In this document: positions 37,180 through 46,780 of the stretch, one piece after another
Layout: the number at the start of each line of letters is the position of its first letter
Position numbering within the stretch: position 1 is the first letter of the stretch
Source of the DNA: Prolixibacteraceae bacterium
GTDB taxonomy: Bacteria > Bacteroidota > Bacteroidia > Bacteroidales > Prolixibacteraceae
Length of the DNA: 64,000 bases
Reading direction: 5' to 3'
NCBI GenBank assembly: GCA_028377305.1
Contig: JAONJW010000009.1
Coordinates: 1-64,000, forward strand
Made by a program: the position numbers and the translations under genes
The notes under the pieces: generated by a model
Database searches by the model: none
Seen by the model: only the letters and a program-made list of their open reading frames with translations
What the model was told of the DNA's origin: nothing

Positions 37180-38721
37180 CTAGTTTATACGTAAACTAAT
37201 ACTAGGTAGACGTCGATCGGTACCATCATCACCATGAGCGATAATGTTCTCAATGTATACGCGACCTCCTCTTGTTACTCCCTTAACCAGCTTCAATTGC
37301 TCTGATGTTAAACGATCAGAGGTGGATCTTTTCTCCACAACAAACCCTCGCTTGGTAGTAGAAACAACAAACGATTTTACTTTAAACTTTAAGTCAAAAT
37401 CGAAATCTTTTAGTACCGCTTCCACTTTAACACCACTCCTGAATTTTGTTTTCAAAACAGCGCCACTCGACAATCCAAAGATTTCTGCAATCGGATCTGG
37501 TACTCGTTTAACACGAAAATCCATTTTACCCATCAGCTTCTTACCTCCAGGTAAGTTTGCATAAACCGAAACAACTGATTTTTTACCTGCTGTTGTTGGA
37601 TATACGTCATAACCACTCTTTGTACGCTTAATCTTACCATTGGATACTTGTGGTTCCAATTGACTAGGCAAAACTCCTGGTACAGAGATACTCACTGGGT
37701 TAGGTACCCCTTTGTAAAAAACATTCATCTTTGTTGGAGAGATAGTCAACGTAGGTCTCGCTACTTGGTATTCTCCTTTAAATGGGAAGTTCTTATAAGT
37801 ACCATCAGGCATCTTAAATCGAATCTTTCCGTTGTATGAATAATCTCCTGCTTTATTTGCTGGAACAGAGAAAATCGCTTTACCATTATCATTAACCTTC
37901 AGTTTCTTTCCATTAACTGTAATAGAAGGGTATGATGTAGTGTCTACTGCTGCAAGAAAAATCTGAGACTCATAAGTCCCTCCCTCTAATACATAGGTAG
38001 AGTTAGGTATAACCTGAGATAACAGTTTATTCACCTTAAACGATTTTGCATCGATCTGCTTAAACAAATAGTTAATCACATCGGCCTCTGCATTCCTTAA
38101 ATCAGACTGCATTTTAGTCATTAACGTCACTACTGCAATCAAAGGATAACCATCAAAACGAGATGACTCCCAAGTCTGTGGAAGTTCTCCTTCTATTCTC
38201 TTCGGCTTATCCGTACTTAAAGATTTATTCAAGGCACTAACCAATGCAGTGTCTTGCTTTACCATATTTACCAAATTCTCTCGGTAACCTTTGAGCATCT
38301 CTTTAAGGACCTTACCTTTACCCTCATTCAGCATAACTTCTGCCGCAATATGGGTATCATCCTTTTTCTCTATATTTTCAAAATCGGCCTTTGGCTTTTG
38401 ATCTGCTTTACATACAATAAACTCTTTAAGGTCTTGTATATGTTGCACCAATCGATCTGTTTGATTTCGAACAGAATCTGCCTTTGTTTTATATTTCCCG
38501 ACTTTCTTTGGATTGACAGCTGCCGCTTGATCAAAACGAGCATAAGTCTGTATATTCTTCGCATTAAAGTTCTGGATAGTCATTTCCAGACCATGATCTA
38601 CCGTCGTAAATGCGTTCAATACGTTCTTATCAACATTTAATGCTAGCATGGCTGTATATACCAAATACATCACACCAATCAGCTTCTGCCTCGGTGCTTC
38701 AGCACAAAACTTAGCTCCCAT
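37180..38721 (-). CDS. gldM: Type IX secretion system motor component GldM (PorM)
   Basis: GldM has one N-terminal transmembrane helix and a long periplasmic shaft. With GldL it forms the proton-driven motor of the T9SS and gliding machinery. The 513 residues start MGAKFCAEAPRQKLIGVMYLVYTAML-like, containing the membrane helix (about 14-32). Helical D1-type regions follow, and then several Ig-like beta domains (from about 220). The gene starts three bases after gldL, implying coupled translation. Confidence 0.94.
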   Translation of the reverse strand: MGAKFCAEAPRQKLIGVMYLVYTAMLALNVDKNVLNAFTTVDHGLEMTIQNFNAKNIQTYARFDQAAAVNPKKVGKYKTKADSVRNQTDRLVQHIQDLKEFIVCKADQKPKADFENIEKKDDTHIAAEVMLNEGKGKVLKEMLKGYRENLVNMVKQDTALVSALNKSLSTDKPKRIEGELPQTWESSRFDGYPLIAVVTLMTKMQSDLRNAEADVINYLFKQIDAKSFKVNKLLSQVIPNSTYVLEGGTYESQIFLAAVDTTSYPSITVNGKKLKVNDNGKAIFSVPANKAGDYSYNGKIRFKMPDGTYKNFPFKGEYQVARPTLTISPTKMNVFYKGVPNPVSISVPGVLPSQLEPQVSNGKIKRTKSGYDVYPTTAGKKSVVSVYANLPGGKKLMGKMDFRVKRVPDPIAEIFGLSSGAVLKTKFRSGVKVEAVLKDFDFDLKFKVKSFVVSTTKRGFVVEKRSTSDRLTSEQLKLVKGVTRGGRVYIENIIAHGDDGTDRRLPSISLRIN

Positions 38722-38724
38722 ATA

Positions 38725-39645
38725 TTAATTGATATTAACGTTCATTGCACCCAACATGTTACCATAAACAGAGTTTAATGCTGAGATATTATTATTTAAT
38801 TGTTGCGCTTGCGCTTGATATTTCTTCGTCTCTTCAACAGTTCCACTAAAGGCACTCTCCATTTCGCCCATCTTTCCTGAGATAGAGTTTGCAGCAACAG
38901 CATATTGGTTTGCTGAAGTTAATTGAGCTTCATAAGAAGAGTTCAATGCAGACAATTGTTGATTCACTTTCGACATATTAGTTCCAAACTGAGTTGATTC
39001 TTTTTCTAGAGCTTGCCCCAATGCCTTATGTGTATTAGCCAATACGGAAGATGCACTATTGTATGAATCAACAACTACGCCAACTGATTTCTCCATTTTA
39101 TCAGAAGCTGTCTCATTAGTCTTAGCAAATTTACCCATGGCAGCTGATGCTGACTCCATGTTCTGCATATAATCTTTTGCAGCAACTGTTGCATTAGATA
39201 TTTCAGCAAACCCATTCGCTGTTTTTGTAAGATTCGTCAAACTTTTCTCCAAATTCTTCAACACATCCTCTGAAACACCTGGAATAGCTCCTGCAGGGGC
39301 AGATGCTACTGCTTTAGTTGGAACTGCACCAGAAGCAACCTTATGGAATTGATCATAGAAGTTATGCTTAATAACTCCACCTTGCTCGTCCAATAGACGA
39401 TCCTCTTCTGAACGAAGTTCAGGAAACACCCTTTTCCAATCTGGGATATCCACTGGCTTATCAAATACTCCTAGTAGGAATAGAAAAACCTCTGCTCCCA
39501 TACCCAATGTCAACATAAGTCCTCCACCTGGCCAGTGTTGCAGTTTAAATAGCGCACCTAATAGTACCACTGCAGAGAAGAAACTATAACAAAATCCTAC
39601 GATTTTCTTTCCTTTATTCGAATGCAAAAAATCACCTACACCCAT
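38725..39645 (-). CDS. gldL: Type IX secretion system motor component GldL (PorL)
   Basis: GldL is the inner-membrane stator-like partner of GldM. The 306 residues begin with two transmembrane helices (about 14-35 and 40-60), with FKLQHWPGGGLML between and around them. The conserved glutamate in GAEVFLFLLG falls in the second helix, as expected for proton conduction. The rest is a cytoplasmic helical, coiled-coil-like domain rich in Ala, Ser and Asn (about 110-300). It forms a tight pair with gldM. Confidence 0.94.
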   Translation of the reverse strand: MGVGDFLHSNKGKKIVGFCYSFFSAVVLLGALFKLQHWPGGGLMLTLGMGAEVFLFLLGVFDKPVDIPDWKRVFPELRSEEDRLLDEQGGVIKHNFYDQFHKVASGAVPTKAVASAPAGAIPGVSEDVLKNLEKSLTNLTKTANGFAEISNATVAAKDYMQNMESASAAMGKFAKTNETASDKMEKSVGVVVDSYNSASSVLANTHKALGQALEKESTQFGTNMSKVNQQLSALNSSYEAQLTSANQYAVAANSISGKMGEMESAFSGTVEETKKYQAQAQQLNNNISALNSVYGNMLGAMNVNIN

Positions 39646-39793
39646 TTTCTGATTTTTTAAATTTTATATATTTTTATTTTCACTTAATTCCACTTCACTG
39701 CCCATAAAATAATAGAATAGACTAGTTGATTCATAATACTTGCCTAAAAAGAGACGCGTATTACACTTTATAAAAATGTCGAGTAACACCATA

Positions 39794-39835
39794 TCAATTT
39801 TAGCAGACATAATGTAATACATCCGCTAAAATTGA
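39794..39835 (-). terminator. Intercistronic hairpin between gldK and gldL
   Basis: A perfect 11-bp stem tcaattttagc / gctaaaattga with a 20-base loop lies 24 bases downstream of the gldK stop, in the 214-base gap before gldL. There is no T tract after it on the minus strand. It may reduce or stabilise the upstream message rather than terminate. Confidence 0.5.
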
Positions 39836-39859
39836 CTCGAAACAATTTATATTATTATA

Positions 39860-41197
39860 TTAGAATTCATCTTGAAATGAAGATCTAACACATCGAAAAC
39901 CAATATAACTCTTTGCTGTATCCTGATACTCAAACGTACGTGTACCAACTTGTAAGAAGTATGCAATATCCTTCCATGAACCACCACGAATAACCTTACG
40001 TTTCAACGCTGGTGGGTCATCAGGCAATGCATTATATTCATAATTAGGATTGGCATCATGCATAAAATTATAAGTCGCCTCATCATAAGCTGAGATTGTC
40101 CATTCTGCAACATTACCCGCCATATCATATAAACCAAATCCATTAGGATCATATTTGGCAACTTGTGTTGTTGTCATTCCGTTATCATCGGTATAGTTAC
40201 CACGAATTGGCTTAAAGTTTGCAAGAAAACAACCTTCTTCGTTACGAGTATAAACACCACCCCAAGGATACATTGAATGAGCCAATCCTCCACGTGCACT
40301 ATATTCCCATTCAGCCTCAGAAGGAAGACGATAAGCTTGAACAGGCTCTTGATCATCCTTTGCTAATGCATCATTTTTATAATGTGTACGCCATGCACAG
40401 AAAGCTCTAGCTTGTTTCCAAGTTACACCCACAACTGGATAGTCGTCAAAACTAGGATGGTAGAAATACGTAGTTGCCATTGGTTCATTATACGAATAAG
40501 TATAGTCTCTAATCCAACATAAGGTATCTGGATATACCATCACCTTATCATTCATAATGAAACTTGAACGCCCCTCAATTGGCACTTGCTTTCCTTCAAG
40601 GTCATACACAAACCCTTCATACTTATCTTCTGTTGGGTTATACGCATTTTCTCTTTTGGCTGCTTGTCTTAGATCAACCCAATAATATTCGAATATCAAT
40701 TGGTGAGGATCAATCGATTTTTTTCCAAAAATACGATCTTTCTCTTTATAGTATAGATCTTCTAATGCAACCTGATTATCTGGATCAGACCACTCGATAT
40801 CTTCATCCCAATTTAAAATTGGTGGATCATATGGATTTCCATTTTCATCCTCACTAATAAGAAAATCCGCATTCACTTCACCTAACTTTCTTCGAGCCAA
40901 CGAGTCTCGAACCCAGTAGACAAACTGACGATATTCGTTATTTGTAATCTCTGTCTCATCCATCCAAAAACCTTCTACGGTTACATTACGATTTGGAGAC
41001 AACCCAGAAGTGATATCTTGATCACTTGGCCCCATGTTAAATGACCCCCTCGGAACATAAGTCATTCCATAAGGAAGCGGCTCAAAATACTTTCCCGATC
41101 TTTCTACTCCGACAAGCTCACCTTCCGAAGAATGGCTACAGCTTACCAATAAAAGTAAGAAAGAACTAATCATTCCAAATAAGAAAAATTTTTTCAT
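39860..41197 (-). CDS. gldK: Type IX secretion system lipoprotein GldK (PorK)
   Basis: An outer-membrane lipoprotein that forms the T9SS ring with GldN. From the ATG at 41197 the 445 residues have a clean lipoprotein signal peptide with LLVSC as lipobox. An upstream in-frame ATG (41218) would put seven extra residues before it. The mature part is a formylglycine-generating-enzyme-like (SUMF1) fold: PRGSFNMGPSDQD early, EITNNEYRQFVYW, YRLPSEAEWEYSARGG, NVAEWTISAYD and VIRGGSWKD late. GldK is not known to keep the sulfatase-modifying activity. Confidence 0.95.
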   Translation of the reverse strand: MKKFFLFGMISSFLLLLVSCSHSSEGELVGVERSGKYFEPLPYGMTYVPRGSFNMGPSDQDITSGLSPNRNVTVEGFWMDETEITNNEYRQFVYWVRDSLARRKLGEVNADFLISEDENGNPYDPPILNWDEDIEWSDPDNQVALEDLYYKEKDRIFGKKSIDPHQLIFEYYWVDLRQAAKRENAYNPTEDKYEGFVYDLEGKQVPIEGRSSFIMNDKVMVYPDTLCWIRDYTYSYNEPMATTYFYHPSFDDYPVVGVTWKQARAFCAWRTHYKNDALAKDDQEPVQAYRLPSEAEWEYSARGGLAHSMYPWGGVYTRNEEGCFLANFKPIRGNYTDDNGMTTTQVAKYDPNGFGLYDMAGNVAEWTISAYDEATYNFMHDANPNYEYNALPDDPPALKRKVIRGGSWKDIAYFLQVGTRTFEYQDTAKSYIGFRCVRSSFQDEF

Positions 41198-41232
41198 AAT
41201 TTTCGTTGAATATGGCACTATAGTTTCCTTTT

Positions 41233-42189
41233 TTACAAAAATCTCACGCTCTTATAATGATGACTTCGCCTACTGGCCATCGTTATCTTATATGACAAAT
41301 ACACCTCATGAGAACCAGAGCTATATGAACTCAATGATGATGTAGAAATATCGTATGAATAACCAATACGCAAACCATTTCTTAATTCAATTCCTCCTAA
41401 GACAACCACTGCGTCATCTAACCTATATGTTATACCACCCCAATAACGACGTTTATAGTTCGCCATCGCAGTCATATCTAATTGCCAAACCACTCCATCA
41501 TACTTATAAAGTATCGAAGGGTGTACTGTTACATCCTTCCATGAAGAACCTAAATTCCCTCCTGCACTGAAATAATAATTCCTGTTTACAAACAGGTCAT
41601 TCCCTTCAGTTGGAAATTTTGCTTGATTAATATGTGTAATAGAAGCAGCAAGATAGTAATATTTATGTTCATAATAAACACCACTGCCTAAGTCTAAGGC
41701 TACACTTGCAATATCAACGGTAGGTATCGCAGGATCGTCTCCAAAATTTGGATCCTTCCATTGCGGTTTAAACTGTTTATTCAATATCCCAATTGACAAT
41801 CCTAGACGCAAGTCTCCACCCCCAATTACTATTCCATATGAATAGTCTAACTTCACAGTAACATTCTGATAATAACCTATTTTGTCACTACTAAAGTTGA
41901 TCCCGACACCATCTATTTTACCCAACAACGGAAGTTGGGCACTGATACCAGCATCGGTAGACCTGGGGGCTCCTTCAAACCCAGACCACTGTATTCTATT
42001 TAACATATAAGCATCAATAAAGCGATCTTTTCCCGCCGTTGCAGGATTGATTGTCAACATATTGAACATATATTGACTGTATTGCGGATCTTGTTGGGCT
42101 TTAGCAACGAAAATAGTTATTATATTTAAAACTAAAAAACATAAACTATAATTAATGATTACAAATGATTTTAACTTAATTTTATTCAT
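41233..42189 (-). CDS. porP: PorP/SprF family outer-membrane protein
   Basis: A beta-barrel membrane protein associated with the T9SS. Family members interact with GldK/GldN complexes or with secreted surface proteins. With the start at 42189 the 318-residue protein has a good signal peptide ending AKAQ. Upstream in-frame ATGs at 42213 and 42237 would add residues before it. The mature start QQDPQYSQYMFNMLTINPA is diagnostic for the PorP/SprF family. The strands that follow are rich in Tyr and Gly. It is 35 bases upstream of gldK in the same operon. Confidence 0.92.
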   Translation of the reverse strand: MNKIKLKSFVIINYSLCFLVLNIITIFVAKAQQDPQYSQYMFNMLTINPATAGKDRFIDAYMLNRIQWSGFEGAPRSTDAGISAQLPLLGKIDGVGINFSSDKIGYYQNVTVKLDYSYGIVIGGGDLRLGLSIGILNKQFKPQWKDPNFGDDPAIPTVDIASVALDLGSGVYYEHKYYYLAASITHINQAKFPTEGNDLFVNRNYYFSAGGNLGSSWKDVTVHPSILYKYDGVVWQLDMTAMANYKRRYWGGITYRLDDAVVVLGGIELRNGLRIGYSYDISTSSLSSYSSGSHEVYLSYKITMASRRSHHYKSVRFL

Positions 42190-42239
42190 GTTAGTTTTAA
42201 ACGTGTTTTTCATTATACAAATATCATAAAAAACCATCC

Positions 42240-43388
42240 TTAGCCATTATCTTTATGCACGACACTCATTCTTTTATGTACAATATATCGCCAAAGACGT
42301 TCTGAAATCTCTCCTTTCCGAGAGAATTCATAATCTTCTCTTAAACAAGAAACGTAGTCAGAACGAAGATTATTGTATTGCACAGCAAACCACCACCGTT
42401 CACTTATCTTATGTTTCATAAAATACAGTACTACACCGTATGAATCCAAAGGAATAACATAATGTTCCATACTATCTGTACCCGGTCCAACAATGAAATC
42501 TTTATCGTAGCTTTCCAATCCCAATAAGAAGTGCCAAATCATTTGAGCAACTGAATAGGCTCCGAGTAAGGTAGGATCGAAATCAACATGATACCCCCAT
42601 AAGGAGAGTGAAGTTGGACGATTTCCCATTCCGTAATACCACATCATCTGACACACCTCTGTTGATGTCAACCCATTAGGATGCGGAGTAACACCTCCTG
42701 GGGTATCCACAGATTTCATCACATCAAGGTGAATACCAACTGCTGTAGCATCTCTTAATTCAGGCTCAACAAGGCGAATATTATCACGTATCTTCCCAAC
42801 ACCTAAATGTTGTCCTCCAAAAGATTGGAAATCATCCATGTTTTTTTGGGAGTTTAAATACTTTTGCGTTCCTAAGATTATAAGCATCTTTTTATCAGCA
42901 TCTTGTAAGTGGTAGTTCCATCCACATATTTCATCACTTTCTAAAGCTGGTATACGTGAATCAAACCACACAACATTTCCGTCTTGCCTACTATCTGCAA
43001 AAAGTACTTGAAAAAGAGGAGAATAGTTCCCCAATACAATAGGTAATCCTCCTTTGCTTATGACTTCCTTGACCACTTCGCTAAGAGCGACTCTTGAATC
43101 AGCCTTAGTTCGTCCACTTTTGACATTTCCTATATCTCTAATTTTTAATTCCGGAAAGTGATCAAACATATTATATAACGCTTCTCTCATGGCATGATAA
43201 TTATCTTGCCCAAGGTTAGATGTTTCAAGTTCTAAAACACCTAAGATCACTACTTCATTTTTCGAAAACTCTCCGAGATCTAAAGTCTCTGTAGAATGTT
43301 TTATTTTCGCACCTAATTTTCCGTCTGCAAAGACAGCAGAGGGGAATTGTTCATAATCAACGGGTTCTAATAGATATACTAACTCCAT
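42240..43388 (-). CDS. Arginase-fold protein with lost metal ligands, T9SS operon
   Basis: The 382 residues resemble the ureohydrolase (arginase/formimidoylglutamase) fold, but the metal motifs are eroded. Where GGDHS is expected there is VLGNYS, where DAHxD is expected there is WFDSRIP, and where SxDxD is expected the sequence is GIHLDVMKSVD. Only some Asp residues remain, so hydrolysis of guanidino substrates is doubtful. It is the first gene of the unit that continues with porP and gldKLMN, which suggests a structural or regulatory role tied to secretion. I infer this from position only. Confidence 0.75.
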   Translation of the reverse strand: MELVYLLEPVDYEQFPSAVFADGKLGAKIKHSTETLDLGEFSKNEVVILGVLELETSNLGQDNYHAMREALYNMFDHFPELKIRDIGNVKSGRTKADSRVALSEVVKEVISKGGLPIVLGNYSPLFQVLFADSRQDGNVVWFDSRIPALESDEICGWNYHLQDADKKMLIILGTQKYLNSQKNMDDFQSFGGQHLGVGKIRDNIRLVEPELRDATAVGIHLDVMKSVDTPGGVTPHPNGLTSTEVCQMMWYYGMGNRPTSLSLWGYHVDFDPTLLGAYSVAQMIWHFLLGLESYDKDFIVGPGTDSMEHYVIPLDSYGVVLYFMKHKISERWWFAVQYNNLRSDYVSCLREDYEFSRKGEISERLWRYIVHKRMSVVHKDNG

Positions 43389-44077
43389 ATAAAATTAAAC
43401 CTTACACTGTTAAAGAGGAAGAAATATACATTACAATATTTATAAAGCTATCAAAAATTGCAGCCTTAATCAACAAGCCATCTAAATAAATAATACTATT
43501 TACTTATACTTAATACAAATCAATAAAATAACCATTGAGTTACATCATTGGTTAGGCATCATCTCTTCGTTCAAGCATAGAACAATATGTTTACCCCCTT
43601 ATATTATAACACAAGACATATTAAAGACTAATTAATATCTCACAGCCGACATACCGGTTTAAAGTAACCACCAAATGCAACACAAAAGATATTAGTGATG
43701 AGGATAAATGTTGTGACGGATTCGGTAGTAGAGTAGATGAGGATGCCAATCTGATGATCTAATCCAAGCTGATAAAGTAGTACTCTCAAAGAGCAAAGTC
43801 TAGAATAAATATCGACCAAATCCTACCATAGCAGCGAATGAAAAGCCATCTACTATTAGATATCACAGAGGACATAAACGTCGAAAATAAGGTGGTTTAA
43901 TAACAATAAAAAAGAATCACGAATCTGATGAAAAAGTAAAAGCTTTTAGAACGACTCAAAATGGAATTTCTGTATAAAACTATTTGGATATATAAGTTGA
44001 CTATGATTTTAGCATAGCCCTCCGAATATTAGCGCATACAAATATGCAGGTATATTTAGATCCCCCATCAAATAATT
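43389..44077. other. Long intergenic region, possibly decayed DNA
   Basis: About 690 bases between the T9SS operon start and the topA 3' end. All frames are interrupted. The central part (43680-43960) is slightly less AT-rich than the flanks and could be a decayed gene or mobile element, but I recognise no motif. The T9SS operon promoter should lie near 43400-43500. No exact consensus was found. Confidence 0.4.
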
Positions 44078-44102
44078 AAAGGCTACCGAAGTGGTAGCCT
44101 TT
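44078..44102. terminator. Terminator after topA
   Basis: A 10-bp perfect stem aaaggctacc / ggtagccttt with a 5-base loop, 24 bases beyond the topA stop on the minus strand, followed in that direction by an AT-rich stretch. Confidence 0.75.
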
Positions 44103-44126
44103 GATTGTTTAGAATGGCATATGATA

Positions 44127-46586
44127 TTATTTGTCTTCTTCTGAAGACTTCGTTTTTGTAGTGGTCTTCTTTGACACTTTTTTAGTCGTAGTCTTTTTGG
44201 CTACGGTTTTCTTTGTAGTGGCCTTCTTCGCCGGACTCTTCTTTGCTGTTGTTTTCTTTGCAGCAGCCTTCTTTGGCTTTGGCCCTTCTTCAACAACCTT
44301 CATACAGTCCTCAAAAGTAAGATCTTCAACGACAGTATCCTTAGGGATTTTATAGTTTGTTTTCTGATAAGAAATATAAGGCCCCCAACGCCCTTGAATA
44401 ACTTTTAACTCTAGGTCTTGTTCGAAAGTCTTTAATAATGCTTTACGATCTTTCTCTCGCTTCTCTTCTATAAGTTCAATAGCTCTATCCAGCTCAATCG
44501 AAAGAGGATCGTCAAGATCTTTCTTTAATGATACAAATTTACCATCATGTCTCACATAAGGACCAAATCGACCGATTGCAACTGTCACAACCTTTTCTTC
44601 ATACTCACCTAGTTGGCGTGGAAGTTTAAATAGATCTAGTACATCCTCTAAGGTGATTGTCTCAATACTTTGACCATGACGTAAGCTTGCAAATTGAGGT
44701 TTTTCATCACTATCCTCATCTGTTACTCCAAGTTGCGCCATTGGACCATAACGACCAATACGTACTGAAATTGGTTTTCCTGTTTTTGGATCATTTCCTA
44801 GCAGACGTTCCCCTGTAGATCGTTCAGAGTTTTCTGTTACATCCTCAATGTTTTCGTGAAAAGGAACATAGAATTCATCGATCATTTCAGTCCAAACCCT
44901 TTTTCCTTCAGCAATCTCATCGAACTCCTTTTCTACTTTTGCTGTAAACTTGTAATCAACAATTGAATCAAAGTTCTTCACCAAGAAATCGTTTACAACC
45001 AAACCTATATCGGTTGGGAATAGCTTTGCTCTTTCAGCCCCAGTAATCTCCGTACAAGTTTCAACATCAATCGTTCCACTATTTAATGTTAACATTTGAT
45101 ATTTCCTAACAACTCCATCACGGTCTTCTTTAACAATATAGTTTCTATTCTGAATCGTAGTGATAGTTGGAGCATATGTAGATGGGCGACCAATCCCTTG
45201 TTCTTCTAGTTTTCGAACCAAACTTGCCTCAGTAAAACGAGGTGGTTTCTGTGAGAATCTTTGCGTACCTACAATCTCTCTTGGAGAGAGATGTTGGCCC
45301 TCATTGAGTGGAGGAAGCAACCCTTTGTGAATACTATTTTCCTGATTCTCTTCATCTGTAGATTCTAAATATACACTCAAGAAGCCATCAAAAACTAAAA
45401 CCTCACCTGTAGCCACAAACTGTTCGTCACTAACAGAGAAACCTATTTTCACTGTAGTTCTTTCAAGTTTTGCATCTGCCATCTGAGAAGCAATGGTTCT
45501 TTTCCAAATCAACTCATATAGTTTTTTCTCTTGTGGAGTTCCATCTACAGTTGATTGGTTCATATAAGTAGGACGGATTGCCTCATGAGCTTCTTGTGCA
45601 CCCTTGGCTTTCGTCTTGAACGTTCTTAAATGATAATACTCTTCACCATACTTATCAACAATTGCATCTTTCGAAGCATCTAAGGCCAATTGTGATAAGT
45701 TTGTAGAATCAGTACGCATGTAAGTAATTTTTCCTGCTTCATAAAGCTTCTGTGCAACCGACATGGTCATACTTACAGGAAATCCTAATTTGCGACTTGC
45801 TTCTTGTTGTAAAGTCGAGGTTATAAAAGGAGGAGTTGGAGATTTCTTTGCAGGCTTTTTTACAATAGAATCTATTTTAAAGTCTGCACCATTACACTTC
45901 TCCAAGAATGCCTGTGTCTCTTCCTGTGTTTTGAAACGATTGCCTAGTTCTGCTTTCAGCTCTGCCTTTCCAAGTTTTGCATCATCAGTATCAAATACAG
46001 AAGTCACACGATAAGCTGAAGTGGGTTTAAACTTCTGAATCTCTCGTTCTTGGTCCACAATAAGTCTAACCGCAACAGATTGAACTCGACCTGCAGAAAG
46101 CGAAGGTTTCACCTTTTTCCACAACACAGGAGAAATCTCAAAACCAACCAATCGATCTAAAATACGTCTAGCTTGCTGCGCATCGACTAAATTTAGATCT
46201 AATAAACGAGGGCTTTCAATAGCTTTAGTGATTGCACTTTTGGTGATCTCATGGAATACAATTCGCTTGGTTGAATCAGGGCTCAACCCAAGAACTTCCA
46301 TAAGATGCCAACCGATAGCTTCACCTTCACGGTCCTCATCGGATGCAATCCATATTGTTTTGGCGTTCTTTGCTGCCCTTTTTAACTCAGCAACAACCTT
46401 TTTTTTATCTTCTGAAACCACATAACGTGGGGTATAATTGTTCTTCAAGTCTATCCCAAAGTCTTTCTTATCAAGATCTCGGATATGCCCAAAACTAGAC
46501 ATGACCAAGAAATCTTCTCCTAAGAATTTCTCTATTGTCTTTGCCTTGGCTGGGGACTCGACTATTACCAGATTTTCTTCCTTCAT
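44127..46586 (-). CDS. topA: DNA topoisomerase I with a histone-like tail
   Basis: Relaxes negative supercoils through a 5'-phosphotyrosine intermediate. The start at 46586 gives 819 residues beginning MKEENLVIVESPAKAKTIEKFLG, as in other TopA proteins. An ATG at 46655 would add 23 hydrophobic residues and is unlikely. The Toprim acidic motif is in SDEDREGEAIGWHL, and the active-site Tyr lies in ITYMRTDST. C-terminal zinc-ribbon-like repeats are replaced by TopoI-C repeats such as IGRYGPMAQLG and IGRFGPYVRHDG. The last 50 residues are Lys/Ala/Thr-rich, resembling histone H1 tails, and probably bind DNA. Confidence 0.96.
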   Translation of the reverse strand: MKEENLVIVESPAKAKTIEKFLGEDFLVMSSFGHIRDLDKKDFGIDLKNNYTPRYVVSEDKKKVVAELKRAAKNAKTIWIASDEDREGEAIGWHLMEVLGLSPDSTKRIVFHEITKSAITKAIESPRLLDLNLVDAQQARRILDRLVGFEISPVLWKKVKPSLSAGRVQSVAVRLIVDQEREIQKFKPTSAYRVTSVFDTDDAKLGKAELKAELGNRFKTQEETQAFLEKCNGADFKIDSIVKKPAKKSPTPPFITSTLQQEASRKLGFPVSMTMSVAQKLYEAGKITYMRTDSTNLSQLALDASKDAIVDKYGEEYYHLRTFKTKAKGAQEAHEAIRPTYMNQSTVDGTPQEKKLYELIWKRTIASQMADAKLERTTVKIGFSVSDEQFVATGEVLVFDGFLSVYLESTDEENQENSIHKGLLPPLNEGQHLSPREIVGTQRFSQKPPRFTEASLVRKLEEQGIGRPSTYAPTITTIQNRNYIVKEDRDGVVRKYQMLTLNSGTIDVETCTEITGAERAKLFPTDIGLVVNDFLVKNFDSIVDYKFTAKVEKEFDEIAEGKRVWTEMIDEFYVPFHENIEDVTENSERSTGERLLGNDPKTGKPISVRIGRYGPMAQLGVTDEDSDEKPQFASLRHGQSIETITLEDVLDLFKLPRQLGEYEEKVVTVAIGRFGPYVRHDGKFVSLKKDLDDPLSIELDRAIELIEEKREKDRKALLKTFEQDLELKVIQGRWGPYISYQKTNYKIPKDTVVEDLTFEDCMKVVEEGPKPKKAAAKKTTAKKSPAKKATTKKTVAKKTTTKKVSKKTTTKTKSSEEDK

Positions 46587-46707
46587 CTGAATCGGATTTG
46601 AAATATCAGCTAAAATATTAACTGCAAAGTAAAGAAAAAGCAAAACGTTCATCAATAAAAACGTTTGCGTTTATTGCAAAATAACAAAAATTACTGTTTT
46701 AAGAATG

Positions 46708-46715
46708 CAAACATA
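46708..46715 (-). promoter_or_regulatory. Putative -7 promoter element of topA
   Basis: caaacata on the plus strand reads tatgtttg on the minus strand and matches TAnnTTTG. It is 122 bases before the chosen topA start and only 32 bases from the opposing PBP element, so the two promoters face away from each other from a compact region. Confidence 0.45.
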
Positions 46716-46746
46716 CGATATTTTCATCATCTTGGATATAATTAAT

Positions 46747-46754
46747 TATCTTTG
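46747..46754 (+). promoter_or_regulatory. Putative -7 promoter element of the PBP1A gene
   Basis: tatctttg matches TAnnTTTG exactly. Transcription would start around 46758-46762. This makes an in-frame TTG at 46760 effectively leaderless and supports the ATG at 46781 as the start. Confidence 0.55.
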
Positions 46755-46780
46755 AAAAATTGGACAATAAAGAATTCGAA

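Noticed and set aside
43389-44077. Possible decayed transposase between the T9SS operon and topA
   Set aside because: No inverted repeats, DDE-type motifs or continuous frame could be found, so it is listed only as an unexplained gap.
44131-44355. 74-codon plus-strand frame rich in Val and Phe opposite the topA tail
   Set aside because: Mirror of the Lys/Ala/Thr repeats in the TopA C terminus. Such antisense frames are expected from the codon pattern.
46587-46655. N-terminal extension of topA from the ATG at 46655
   Set aside because: It would add 23 hydrophobic residues before the conserved TopA start MKEENLVIVESPAKAKT. Topoisomerase I is cytosolic.
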